NCBI GenBank assembly: GCA_951799405.1
Contig: OX637356.1
Coordinates: 10,873,229 to 10,937,228 of the forward strand
Source: Agapetus fuscipes
Lineage: Eukaryota; Arthropoda; Insecta; Trichoptera; Glossosomatidae
DNA: 64,000 nucleotides
Direction: 5' to 3'
Below are positions 32,101 to 42,753 of the stretch, one piece after another. Every line of letters begins with the position of its first letter. Positions within the stretch are counted from its first letter, which is position 1. Position numbers and translations under genes: made by a program. Under the pieces are notes generated by a model, which made no database searches, had not been told where the DNA came from, and worked only from the letters and a program-made list of their open reading frames with translations.

Positions 32101-32212
32101 CAAAAAAATAATCGATTAAAAAAAAACCTTTGAAAAATAGATCGATTACCAAAGGATTATCCAACCGCATGGAGATTATATTCAAGCCTTTATGGGATGC
32201 CCGCTAATCTTA

Positions 32213-32474
32213 TATAATCTAATGTAAGTTGCAAAGGTATGTAACTTTGGGGATTCCCATTACATGCATTCTCACAAGCAGACACGTACAAGTTTGCACT
32301 TGCGCATGCCGCATGTGAATCTGCATAACCAACCAACATAAAAACCAAATCTCAAATGGACACACACCCTGCAACTCCTGCCGACCTTCCCTGAAACAGG
32401 GGTGACATTGGCAAAGTAAACCATATTTTACAGTATGGGTGGTCAGCTTCATATCAACATATAAGTCAAGGAGT
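32213..32474 (-). repeat. F1 copy, full length, in CASK 719-bp intron
   Basis: ATATAATCTAATGTAAGTTG to CATATAAGTCAAGGAG. Confidence 0.8.
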
Positions 32475-32489
32475 CAAAAAAAGGCATCC

Positions 32490-32608
32490 CTGTAGAAATG
32501 AGTCTCGCTTGATAATAATTGGCGCTTTGTAGCGACAACAAAGCTTGCAGAGGGCTCTTTAAGTGTGAATCACAAGAAAACAGCGCTCACTAAATAATTC
32601 ATCAATGC
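32490..32608 (+). mobile_element. SINE-B 3' fragment
   Basis: Only the last third is present (AATTGGCGCTTTGTAGCGAC to CACTAAATAATTCATCAATG), lying 32 bp from a CASK exon donor. Confidence 0.75.
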
Positions 32609-32640
32609 AAAAAACAAGATTGAAAGTTGTTCGGTCTTAC

Positions 32641-32816
32641 CGCCAGTCTGCCACGGCAGATGCTCTCGAACAGGCGCTCCCTGGTGCCGTTGAAGGGCAG
32701 AGCGCCGCTTAGCAGCACATGCAGTAGCACTCCGGCAGACCACACGTCCACAGGCTTGCCGTACAGCTGGTTGGAGACCACCTCGGGCGCCATGTAGTGA
32801 GGGGTTCCTATTCGAC
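32641..32816 (-). CDS. CASK: CASK exon: activation segment to kinase C-lobe
   Basis: This 176-bp exon lies between a cttccccag acceptor and a GCG|gtaaga donor. Its first two bases complete the Gly codon opened by the 61.6-kb exon, and it ends in phase 0. It encodes [13 protein letters not shown], then [21 protein letters not shown], then [24 protein letters not shown] is the end of the activation segment, and DVWSAGV is the conserved subdomain IX helix. The wording LLHVLLSG and RGRL is closer to fly CASK than to the vertebrate form, supporting an insect. The donor side is flanked, 32 bp away, by a SINE-B fragment. Confidence 0.95.
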
Positions 32817-32927
32817 CTGGGGAAGACGAAAAAGAAAAAAAACATTTAAATTTCCAAAAGTCCAAGAACATAAAAAAAACTGTTGTGAATATTAGTTCTT
32901 AAGTACCTAATGATAAGTTGTGATATA

Positions 32928-33138
32928 TCTAAAATCTAAATCTAAGTTGCAAAGATATATATATATATATCATTGAGATTCATATTAAATGCATTCCCGC
33001 AAGCAGACACGTATGTATAAGTATGCGCTACCACATGCCGCATGTGGCCCTACAATATAAAAACCCAATCTCAAATGAACACAATCCCTGCAACTCTTGC
33101 CGACCTTCCCAGAAACAGGAGTGACATTGGCAAAAGTA
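32928..33138 (-). repeat. F1 copy, head missing
   Basis: AATCTAAATCTAAGTTGCAA to GAGTGACATTGGCAAAAGT. Confidence 0.75.
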
Positions 33139-33231
33139 AGAATGATTAAAATATAATATAATTAGTGTTATGTGCCTAAGTATAAAAACAATGTTTAAAA
33201 AAGTAGAAATACAAATGCACCAAATATTTCC

Positions 33232-33478
33232 ACCTTAAAGGTAAAACTGAATAACTGCTTGTTCTCTGATCTGAGAATTCATGGATAAAACACTTCATTG
33301 TAGGTAACTTCTCATAATAAGTAAACTAATTATAAAGGAGTGCTCAGGAAAAAACTTCTAAACTACAAGGATTTCCCACTTTTTGTGTTTCTCTCGTAAA
33401 AAATAGGGGAAAAGGTGCATTTATCTGAGAAACCCATGCTAGCTTAATAAGTCACTTATCAGTTTCTCCTTGAAGGTA
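33232..33478 (+). mobile_element. M2 MITE-like element
   Basis: Ends ACCTTAAAGGTAAAACTGAA and, inverted, ACCTTCAAGGAGAAACTGAT. The inside matches 57569-57810 over its whole length (AACTTCTCATAATAAGT, GTGCATTTATCTGAGAAA). Confidence 0.7.
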
Positions 33479-33582
33479 TCGATGTGTTAAATGAACGTGG
33501 TCTTTCTATCAATGTCTGGAAACACGCCAATAAGATATTTCCGGCAATGCAAATGAGCCTATAAAAATCAGCGTAAAACTAC

Positions 33583-33715
33583 AATCTCAAATTAACATAA
33601 GCCCTCTTGCAACTCTTGCTGACCTTCCCTGAAATAGCCCGGGTGATATTAGTAAGATGAATCATTTTTGTACAAATTGGGTGGTAAGCCTCATACTAAC
33701 CTATAAGTCAAAGAA
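33583..33715 (-). repeat. F1 copy, tail missing
   Basis: ATCTCAAATTAACATAAGCC to CTAACCTATAAGTCAAAG. Confidence 0.7.
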
Positions 33716-33926
33716 AAGGGTAGAGTTCTTTTTTCAAAAGTAAGCTAGATATGTAGTAAATTTCATTACAAAAGAAAATCTGTGATGAAAAATAAATGTA
33801 AGTACAAATTTGTACATAACTGTATGGTGTTTTTTTTACTGTAAATCAACCTACAAATCTACAAAAATGTTTCTCATACAAAAACTGAATTCCTTAGTGT
33901 ATTCAAATAATTGCTAAGATGAGATA

Positions 33927-34167
33927 CTCCTTGACTGATAGTTTGGTATGAGGCTGACCCCCCGGGCGATAAGAGTTGGTTCACTTTTGCCAATGCCACC
34001 CCGTGTCAGGAAAAGGCGGCAGAAGCTGCAAGGTTTATGTTCATGTGAGGTTTTGTTTATTTGTATGCACACATGCAGAATGTGTAGACGCAAACTTACA
34101 TGTCTGTGGGTATGCATTTAATATGGGCCTTAAATGTTAACATATCTTTGCAGCTTAGATTAAAGAT
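33927..34167 (+). repeat. F1 copy, GC-variant subfamily
   Basis: Carries GGCTGACCCCCCGGGCGAT and GGAAAAGGCGGCAGAAGC. It faces a similar inverted copy at 34408. Confidence 0.75.
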
Positions 34168-34407
34168 AGGTGAACAAATTTAACTAATGTGATAATGAAA
34201 AGCAAGCAAGCCAGCAGTGTTTTTCAGCAAAAACTAAAGAATGATTAAGTTGGTTACAAAAAGTATAATAAAATTAAAACGTTAATAAATAATCCCGAAC
34301 TTACATACACGTGTCTGCTTGTGGGCGTGCATCTAAAATGAATCTTAAATGGAAATAATTCCTAGCAAATTATATTTGTAGAACGTAAGATTTAGAAATC
34401 TACAATA

Positions 34408-34655
34408 ATCTATAATTTAAGCTGCAAAGATATGTCAACATTTAAGGCTCATATTAAATGCATGCCCACAGACAAGCTCATGTAGGTTCTCGCCTACACA
34501 TTCTGCATGTGTGCATACAAATAAGCAAAATCTCACATGAACATAAACCTTGCCACTCCTGCCGCCGTTCCCTGAACCGGGGTGGCATTGGCAAAAGTGA
34601 ATCGATTTTTACAGCACGGGGGGTCAGCCTCATACCAACCTATCAGTCAAATCTA
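34408..34655 (-). repeat. F1 copy, GC-variant subfamily
   Basis: ACTCCTGCCGCCGTTCCCTG, GGGGGGTCAGCCTCATACC. It is inverted relative to 33927-34167. Confidence 0.75.
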
Positions 34656-35059
34656 TTCAATTTAGATAACGGTTTCAATCGTTTGAATATGATGATTTAA
34701 TGCCTAAAATCTAACTGTAACTGTAACTTTATCGCCATTCCGCTTGGGGTCTGTTTCTGGAAATATTTTTTAAGAATTCCGAGTATCAAATACATTTAAT
34801 AATTAATTCAAGAAACATAAGCGCTTTCTAAGCTGTGTTTAAATTCCAGGCTTAAGAATTGTCAGGTCCTCCCGACGTTGAGCATCGACTTCCACAAGAA
34901 TAAGCGTCTCGTTCTTGGGCAGCTCTAAACAACTCCTCCACAGTCTTCAGTCCCGGAGATTCTTAGGCCAGAAAAAATGTTCACCTCCAAACACCTAGTT
35001 AATTCTCTGCGTTTCCTACAAGGATCAGGTGCAACAATGCGTGCTTCTCTTCGTTTCTG

Positions 35060-35125
35060 TGTGAATCACACCTCAAGCAAGACCCAGTTGCTTTAGGGCT
35101 GGATAAGGCTGGTTCCCTTTTGATT
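35060..35125 (-). mobile_element. SINE-B fragment
   Basis: A short piece, GAATCACACCTCAAGCAAGA followed by CCCAGTTGCTTTAGGGCTGG on the plus strand, with an internal deletion. Confidence 0.6.
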
Positions 35126-35281
35126 CTATTGTCACATCAAAATACAATTCAAAACCAATGTTCATCGAATGAATGACTGCACTAAGCCAAAATTTCAATT
35201 GCAAGCATTTAATTTTAAAGATTGAAGGTGGTTGCCTTAAAGCCGACTCCCTAACCAATTTTTGACTTTTCAATGCGACCT

Positions 35282-35500
35282 TTAAATCTTTAATCTAAGT
35301 TGCCAAGATACATTGATATTTAAAATTCATATTCCAAATTCTGCATGTGTAGTTACAAATTAAATTCCAAACCTCAAATGAACATAAACCCTACAACTTT
35401 TTCCGAACTTCGCTGAAACAGATATGGCATTGGCAAAGTGAACCATTTATTACAGTATGGGTAATCACTGGTCAGCCTCATACCAACCTATAAGTCAAGG
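35282..35500 (-). repeat. F1 copy
   Basis: AATCTTTAATCTAAGTTGCC to CTATAAGTCAAGGAA. Confidence 0.75.
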
Positions 35501-35536
35501 AATCTATAATAATCTATAATCTAAGTTGCAAAGATA

Positions 35537-35817
35537 AGTCGAGGGACCAACCGAAAAGTCAAGGACCCCTTCTGGGATAATGCAGGCAAAAAGTTACACT
35601 GTATGTGTAGCAAATTCCGTTGCGTTATTGAATTTTTCATCCTATATTTTGCTGCCCTTGCCTGTAAGGAATATTTCAGTCGAGGGACCAACCGATAAGT
35701 CAAGGACCCCTTCAGAGATAATGCAGGTAAAAAGTTACACTGTATGTGTAGCAAATTCCGTTGCGTTATTAAATTTTTCATCATTTATTTTGCTGCCCTT
35801 GCCTGTAAGGAATACTT
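35537..35817 (+). repeat. Two ~138-bp direct repeats with a SINE-A-like end
   Basis: The block starting GTCGAGGGACCAACCG and ending TTGCCTGTAAGGAATA occurs twice head to tail at about 90% identity by eye. Each contains AAAAGTTACACTGTATGTGT, a diverged SINE-A 3' end. Confidence 0.85.
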
Positions 35818-36101
35818 CACGACTGTTCAGCACTAACAATGACAATGAAGAGATCGTTTCCTAGATGATGCCCTGTAGATGTCTCTATTCACTGGCCTCA
35901 TACATTCCGCTTTATATGAAGATCACCCAATTACTGTGAAACAGCGACGAAGTGAGAGGTTTTTTAGAAGGAAACCCGGCAAAATATAAATCAAACTTTA
36001 TCTTCACTTATTGCAAAACAGTCATGAAACGGTCTAAAATGTACGTCAACATTTTTTTTAATTTCAATTGATTTTCATTTTTTTCTACTGATTTTAATTT
36101 A

Positions 36102-36330
36102 TATTCCTTGACTTATAGGTTGGTAGGAGGCTGACCACCCATGCTGTACAAATGGTTTACTTGGCCAATGTCAGTTCCGTTTCAGGGAAGGCCGGAAAGT
36201 GTTGCAGGGTTTATGTTCATTTGAGGTTAGGATTTTAATTTGAAAGCACACGTGCAGAAATTGTAAACGTGAACTTTAGACGTGTCTGTTTGTGGTCATG
36301 CACTAAATATGAATCTTAAATGTCAACATG
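36102..36330 (+). repeat. F1 copy
   Basis: ATTCCTTGACTTATAGGTTG to GAATCTTAAATGTCAACATG. It runs into an M1 element. Confidence 0.75.
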
Positions 36331-36334
36331 TCTT

Positions 36335-36560
36335 ATGTCCATCAGAGGTAATGGGGTCCCATGAACAATGTTTGGATGTGTTCTGGACAAACGTAACTTA
36401 TGAATACTGGAAATTGATTTTTAAAAGTATTTTAAAATAACTCTCGCACTATTGTGTTTTATATTATTTTCTTAACTCAGATAGTGTAGACTGCGACAAT
36501 TTCATTGAAAGGTTATCTTTGAATCAAATGGCAGATAAACCAAACAGCAAAGGGGGAACG
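36335..36560 (+). mobile_element. M1 MITE-like element
   Basis: TCTTATGTCCATCAGAGGTA to AGATAAACCAAACAGCAAAG. Confidence 0.65.
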
Positions 36561-36604
36561 CATTGTATTTCAGTTATAGCAAATAAATAATATAAATCAA
36601 GAAT

Positions 36605-36795
36605 TGAAGAACCTATAAGAAGAGTTAACACATTATTTGGAGAGCGTGCATTTGCAGTTGCTGGCCCTCTGGCCTGGAACCACCGCCACATCATGTGAGA
36701 GAGCTAGAGGTCCATGGAAAGTTCCGGAATGCACTGAAGACAAGCAAATTTCTGCCATCGTTTGCACCAGCGCCCTTGGAGTGACTACATCACGA
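36605..36795 (+). mobile_element. LINE C-terminal remnant (unassigned family)
   Basis: The translation contains VNTLFGERAFAVAGPLAWN and, after a frameshift, LEVHGKFRNALKTSKF. This resembles the usual end of Jockey/L2-type RT proteins. Confidence 0.55.
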
Positions 36796-37235
36796 AACGG
36801 CGCTATAAAGAAATCATCAACTCATCATCATCAGCTATTCAGTATTCACCCAGTACTTTGACAATTACCTCAAAACTCAATTGCTCCCAATACAAATCTA
36901 AAGAAATTAATTTATATTTTTTTCCTTTTTAATTTCTCAAATAAAGGACAGATGAGGATCGTATTTTAGGACCCTCCGCCACTGCTGTATGTCTTATTTT
37001 TAATCCCAGAACCCAATCAGTGGTTACAGCCACCTGGAGATCTTCTGTACTCCAGGGTCTTGGAGATATGAGTCAATTTGTATGAAAACGTGGGCTGAAT
37101 ATTCATTGAGGACCTAAAGAGACCAGAGTCTGTTGTGGCCCAGAGGTGGAATTAATAATAAGGCATTTGGACAGACAAAAGTGATGACGTAGGCTTAGAG
37201 AAGATGAACTTTATACATTTGCACCTCGCAAAGCA

Positions 37236-37290
37236 GCTAACGCAATTCAGCTGCACATATAGTGTAACTTCTTGCCGCCTTAATCCCAAA
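37236..37290 (-). mobile_element. SINE-A 3' fragment
   Basis: Only the final ~55 bp (CAAGAAGTTACACTATATGT type) remain. Confidence 0.55.
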
Positions 37291-37348
37291 CGGTGCTCTT
37301 CTTAGAAATTTTGGTCGTCCGTTGAACCCACGCTTTGACAAACTAATG

Positions 37349-37402
37349 ATACCTGGGCTGAAAGTCTCATCTCCACGGTAATTCTTACCTGCCGAATATC
37401 GG
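37349..37402 (+). mobile_element. M5 arm fragment
   Basis: CTGGGCTGAAAGTCTCATCT, GGTAATTCTTACCTGCCGAA. It abuts an F1 piece. Confidence 0.6.
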
Positions 37403-37500
37403 TTGATGTTTAAGGGCGAACTTATACAGGTCAGCTTATGGGAATGCATTTAATATAAATCTTAAATGTGATGTATCTTTGCAACTTAGATTAGATTAGA
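37402..37500 (+). repeat. F1 3' part
   Basis: GGGCGAACTTATACAGGTCA to CAACTTAGATTAGATTAG. It is preceded by an M5 fragment. Confidence 0.7.
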
Positions 37501-37529
37501 ACTCGCGTGAAAACTTAATAGTATGAAAA

Positions 37530-37622
37530 TAAATAGGCTACATAAACCAAATGCGACCTCTTCGGGAACAATGCGGTTAAAAGTAGCACTAGATTTAATA
37601 CGTAGTTGTATCAATGCAGTTC
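37530..37622 (+). mobile_element. SINE-A 3' fragment, diverged
   Basis: AAATAAATAGGCTACATAAA, then GCGACCTCTTCGGGAACAAT and a diverged end. Confidence 0.55.
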
Positions 37623-38442
37623 TTCTTATACACACAATCCATCTTTATTTATTTGAAAGAATTGTTACGATTTACTTGGATTCAATTTAATAAAGCTTCT
37701 CTTAAATTTATTTTATTGAATTTGTTTTAGTAATTCGCTCACATTTGGTTTACAGCTTAAACTTTTGTACTTCTCGCTTAACGGCTCGGGTACTAATCGG
37801 ATACTCATCCCCTTCAAAGCACTGCAATCCGTATTTTTAGGTGACTAAAGACTATTCTAGTATACGCCAGACCATGCCAGAATGGATTTGAGCAGAAGTT
37901 TCAAATAACACATATATAAGTAAGTTGAAAGACACAGACACACAATCATAAGTGAACATACACAGATATAAACTCATTCATTTGTTTTTTTTTAATTATT
38001 TTAATTGCAGTTTGTTAGTCCTAAATCTGACGCGAATTTCCTGAATTTCAGCACACGCTCCCGATGTGAGACTCCCCAGTTCCTGTGTGCTGTATACAAA
38101 AAGGCTTCTTTTGTGCGTGCCAGCGGGAGGTCAGGGTACAATATAAATATGACTTAGTGCGCAGAGGAGCCGGATTATCCCATGCTCTGTGGGACCTCAG
38201 ACACAAAACACAATAAGAGCCTTTCAACGGGGTTAAAGTTAAACGACGCTAAGTGACGTCACGGCTGTTGTATTCAATTATTCTACAAGTAATGGTGGCA
38301 AAAAATGTAACCTTAAAAATGCGTAATTGTGTGTTTTGCTTGTCTGTGATAAACTCTGTGAAGTCTCTAGACATCAGCTACTCTGAGATTGCTCGAATGT
38401 TTGATGTTCCAGAAAATTCTTGCATGTTCCAATTCTCAATCT
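37621..38442. other. Unassigned sequence
   Basis: AT-rich. The ORF at 38253-38444 has no recognisable motif. Confidence 0.4.
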
Positions 38443-38622
38443 AAATCTCAAATCTAAATCTAAGTTGCAAAGATATATATCATTTGAGATTCATATTAAA
38501 TGCAGTATAAACACATGCCGCATGTGGACCTTTCAATATAGAAACCCAATCTCGAATGAACATAAGCCCTGCAACTCTTGCCAAACTTCCATGAAACAGG
38601 GGTGACATTGGCAAAGTGAACC
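38443..38622 (-). repeat. F1 copy, head missing
   Basis: ATCTAAATCTAAGTTGCAAA to GGTGACATTGGCAAAGTGAA. Confidence 0.75.
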
Positions 38623-38744
38623 ACAATGATTCGAGAATTATTCTTCGTTTTAACTCTCTTACACGGTGGGACTGTCAATTGGACCGTTAATAATCCTGTG
38701 ACAAAGCATCATAAGAAAACCATTGCGCTGAGATTCCAGGCTCT

Positions 38745-38870
38745 GTTAGTTCGTGCTTACACATGCTGCGTGTACACCTACTAACAAAATAAACCACAAA
38801 ACCTCTAATGATAATAAGCATCGTAACTCCTGCCGTACTTCCTTGAAACCGGGATGGCATTGACAAAAGC
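38745..38870 (-). repeat. F1 internal part, fused to SINE-A
   Basis: TTAGTTCGTGCTTACACATG to GGGATGGCATTGACAAAAGC. Confidence 0.65.
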
Positions 38871-38875
38871 GAACC

Positions 38876-39112
38876 AACAGGTAAGGGAGCCGGCCTTACG
38901 CCAACCACTTCAGTGAAGTGGAGGGTTTCCCAGCTCCCGAAGGCGCTGGTACTCATTTCTTGTGAACGCTGAGTAAGCCTTGCCGGTTTTTTATATTTAA
39001 GGTTTGAAATAAACACCAAAACGTGAAATTATTTCTGACACCCTCGGCGGGATTCGAACCCGAGCTCTCGGCATATAATGCAAGCACTCTACTAACTGAG
39101 CTATCGACCGGA
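38876..39112 (-). mobile_element. SINE-A 5' two-thirds, fused to F1
   Basis: Minus strand head GGTCCGGTCGATAGCTCAGT and box B GGGTTCGAATCCCGCCGAGG are intact. The element stops at CTTACCTGTT, where an F1 fragment begins. Confidence 0.75.
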
Positions 39113-39704
39113 CCAACTTATTTGAAAGGATTCACAAACGGCATTATAAAGTATTGTTTGCATAATTTATACTTCAAAACACAACAAACTTTGCTTTGAT
39201 AACAAACATTGTTCACAGCGAATATGTCGGTCATAAAAAATTTAAACTGCGAAATAAAAAAGCGAAAGTGAAAAGAGATAATTTTTAATGAGGTTGTTTG
39301 ATAGATAAAGTTTACTTTTTAAGCGCTCTTTTGCACTACGGTGAGGCGCTTTTATGAAAGAGTTTAAAATGAAAAAAATACACGCTCCCCCTGTGTGAAA
39401 AACTTTTGACTTTTTCAGAAAAACTTCTTTTCAGGAACACTCTAATGACAGAGTTATAAGGTCCTAGAATGAATGATGACCTTTTGAGACTCAAACGTAA
39501 TGTAAAATTTTAATTACTCATTTTTTCATTCAACGAATACATCTGAGGCATTTCAGAAAATTAATTTTTTTTAGTAGTTTGTTTTATTTAAATATTATTT
39601 TTATGAATAAAAAAAAACATGTATATTTTCACTGTTTATATTATAGATCACTTTTTGAGGTTCCCTTATTTTTTAAATACTTAAATGTTAATTATTTTTT
39701 GCAT

Positions 39705-39920
39705 GAGGTGGACCACCAATATTGCAATAAAATTGCTCACTTTACCAATGCAACCCCTGTTTCAGGGAAGGTCGGCTAAAGTTACGAGGTGTATGTTCTT
39801 TTGAGGTTTTGATTTTAATTTGTTAGTACACATGCAGCATTTTTAAACGTGAACTTACACGGGAATACTTGTGTTCATGCACTTAATATGATTTTTTATT
39901 AATGTTAATACATCTTCATC
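39705..39920 (+). repeat. F1 copy, diverged
   Basis: CTCACTTTACCAATGCAACC and CCTGTTTCAGGGAAGGTCGG. The open frame at 39579-39779 overlaps it. Confidence 0.7.
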
Positions 39921-39929
39921 TAAGTGATT

Positions 39930-40185
39930 GTTTGTCTTATCTCCAACAGAGGTAATTTCACTTGAGCAATGTTTTTATGTTTACTGGACCAATATGTCAT
40001 GAATTCTAGAAATGGATTTTGAAAATATTAAAAACAGATCTTATTTTATCGTATTTTCTGTTTTTTTATTGTCTCAGATTGTGTAAAATGTGTTTCTTAA
40101 AACGATTTAATTTAAAGATTATCTTTGAATTAATTAGCTCTGCTCCCATCTCTCAAAACTCCGAAGAAGTCACACACAGTGGGGA
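39930..40185 (+). mobile_element. M1 MITE-like element, diverged
   Basis: TTGTTTGTCTTATCTCCAAC, TTGAGCAATGTTTTTATGTT. The right end is lost. Confidence 0.6.
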
Positions 40186-41189
40186 CGAAACGTAAGGTGA
40201 AGTCTTCAAGAAGTCTCAAAAAGAATAAAGAAGAAGAACGAAACTATGCACTACGTTTAAAGCCCGGAATGATAAAAACAAGCATGCACCAACCTCCAAT
40301 CAATATTTGATTGAAACATCAAATTTGATCGCTTAGTTCTGGTAAGGACCTCGGTTAAATATTTCTCGAAAGTTGGTAAAAATGTGATGGAATTTGAACA
40401 GGAAATATGATTCACATCAGCTGACTTACGTATATGCAATCAATTGTTTGATTTGAAAGGGAGAAATCACACTTAATTTTGATTTTCGTCTGATTGGAGT
40501 TTGGTGCAACAGGCCCTTAGAGTATTTTATTATTAGATTTTACCCCTCTTATATACTGTATAAAATTACGTAAACTACCAATAGAAAAAATATATATGAA
40601 ATAAGTGCTCGATATGATCCAAGTGAAATGTCACTTTGAATGTAAATATGGAAATGAATACATTACTGTTAATAAATCAGAATGAAAGTGAATGTTGGCG
40701 CGGTGGAGACGACATCTTGTTGGGCGCCGACAGCCAAACTCATGAATGAAAGAAGATTTCATTACGGGACGATGAATAATGATTGTGCTGGGATGAAAGA
40801 TGCCGACGCGAAGAGACACAACTTTCAAATATTATTCTTTCGTGAGAGATGGAGGTAAATGACATGGCAAGACGAAATTTACCTGTGAAAATATTTAAAG
40901 GTAAACAGAGCGTGTATTTTTGTTTTTTTTTTCAGTAAAAATCTTGAATCACAACTTTCAAATATTGCTCTTTCGTGTAAGATGGAGGTAAATCATATTT
41001 CAAGATGAAATTTACCTTCAAAACTATTGAAAGGTAAACTGAACGTTTATTTTTACTTTTCTCAGTAAAAATCTTGTACAACCACAAAAGCTAAAATTTA
41101 TTTAAAGGTATATTAGTTAGTACTACAATCTATTATCAACTTTAGGACCTGATGAGATCACAGGTGAGATGAATCAATACGGAATACAT
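40186..41189. other. Unassigned sequence with an internal duplication
   Basis: The block ACTTTCAAATATT...CGTG, GATGGAGGTAAAT, GAAATTTACCT, GGTAAAC occurs twice, around 40821-40945 and 40952-41070. Confidence 0.6.
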
Positions 41190-41400
41190 ATATTAATTTA
41201 AGTTGCTAAGATATATAAACGTTTAAGTTTTTTTTGGCATGTCCATACGCATACATGTGTAAATTTTCGATTAAACATGCTGAATGTCTACTAACAAAAT
41301 AACACCCCAACCTAAAATAAACTTAAGCCCTGCAACTCTTGTCAACTTTCCCTGAAAACAAGGTGACATTGGCAGAGTGTGCCAATTTTTACTGTACGGT
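41190..41400 (-). repeat. F1 copy, diverged
   Basis: AATTTAAGTTGCTAAGATAT to AACAAGGTGACATTGGCAGA. Confidence 0.65.
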
Positions 41401-41874
41401 GGTTATAAAATATTTGCAAACGAGTGAAGCATTTCAAGACAAGTGCAAAAATGTGAATAAAGAATGGAAGCATTTTTTTTTTGTCAATATTATATTTTTT
41501 TAAATCAGTAAAAAAAAAATATGGCTTACCTGAAGTGAGTCGCTTGTTTTAACTCAAATGATTTACACATTCCAAACAAGTGGTTTCAAAATAGACCATA
41601 CCTTTTTTTAAATCGGTTCTTTATAATTGAAAAGTTCTAAATATATTTTTATGTAACAGTATTATCGAAAGTTCTCGTGCTTAATTTGAAATTATTTATT
41701 ATTTTAAAAGCATCGTGTTTTCAAATATTCTAAAAAATAATGTTTAAATATTACATGTGTGAATATTAAGGATAATTTATGTGAAAAAGTGACAGTAAAT
41801 GCTTTTCTAGATGCTAGAACTACATACAATTTTGAACGAATCATAAAATAATGTTATTGTTATGAATTATTTGA

Positions 41875-42668
41875 TCATGGCATGATTTGACTTGTCATGC
41901 GGTTTAAAGGATACACACGTAGTTGCATTGTGTAGTTTCGACTGACGATGCGGATGAATAATTCATTGTATGGTTTTTGATCTAAAGATCCTGGCATCTA
42001 ATAGTGAATTTTGAAAACTTTCACGTGATTTGACTGTTCATGCGGGTGTAAAATCCTAGAAAGTGTTGTGAATGTGCCATGTGGCTGGTTTGGTGATAAA
42101 AATATATACGTGTGTTTTGTTACCAAAGCTATTTATATGATTCGACTGGCCATGCGGATTATGATCAATTACACAATTGTATAAACTATCTACAATTGTG
42201 ATTTGACTGGCCATGCGGTACTATGTTTATGTGTGGTTTGATTGACCTGCGAAACTAAGTACAAGTATGCTTTGACTGGCCGTGCGCAACTATATACAAG
42301 TGTGATTTGACAGGCCATGCGGAACTAAATACAAGTGTGATGACTGGCCATGCGAAACTAAATACAAGTGTGATTTGAGTGGCCATGCGGGAATATGTAC
42401 AATGTAATTCAACTGGAAATGCGGAACTATGTACAAATGTGATTCGACTGGCCATGCGGAACTATGAATTAGTGTTATCTGACTGGCCATGCGGAAATAA
42501 GTTCAAGAGTGATTTGACTGGCCATGTGGAAATAAGAACAAGTATAATTTGACTGGCCATGCGGATCTAAGTACAAGTGATGTGACTGGCCATGCGGAAC
42601 TAAGTACAAAAGTGATTTGACTGGCCATGCGGAACTAAGTACAAATGTGATTTGACTGGCCATGCGGA
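41875..42668 (+). repeat. 35-bp minisatellite
   Basis: Units like GATTTGACTGGCCATGCGGA, then ACTAAGTACAAATGT. They are degenerate at the left (TTTGACTTGTCATGCGG) and become almost identical toward 42668, next to the candidate exon. Confidence 0.92.
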
Positions 42669-42684
42669 TTGAAGATCCTCTTAC

Positions 42685-42753
42685 CCTCCCCATCAGATTT
42701 GAGATACAGCTGTCCACGAGCACCAAGCACGGGCCGACAGTCTGACACCAACT
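42685..42753 (-). CDS. Candidate CASK cassette exon (23 codons)
   Basis: This is a 69-bp non-repetitive, GC-rich island between a gtggatgcag acceptor and a GAGG|gtaaga donor, on the same strand as CASK and inside its 28.8-kb intron. The upstream CASK exon ends in phase 1 and the next one starts to complete a phase-1 codon. This island (2 + 22x3 + 1 bases) fits that phase on both sides and has no stop in that frame. It would add 23 residues, including GARGQLYLKSDGEG, between the GFG motif and [12 protein letters not shown] do not recognise the peptide. Direct splicing without it already gives a CASK-like linker length, so it is either an alternative exon or a chance match. A 35-bp tandem array starts 17 bp beyond the donor. 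Confidence 0.3.
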
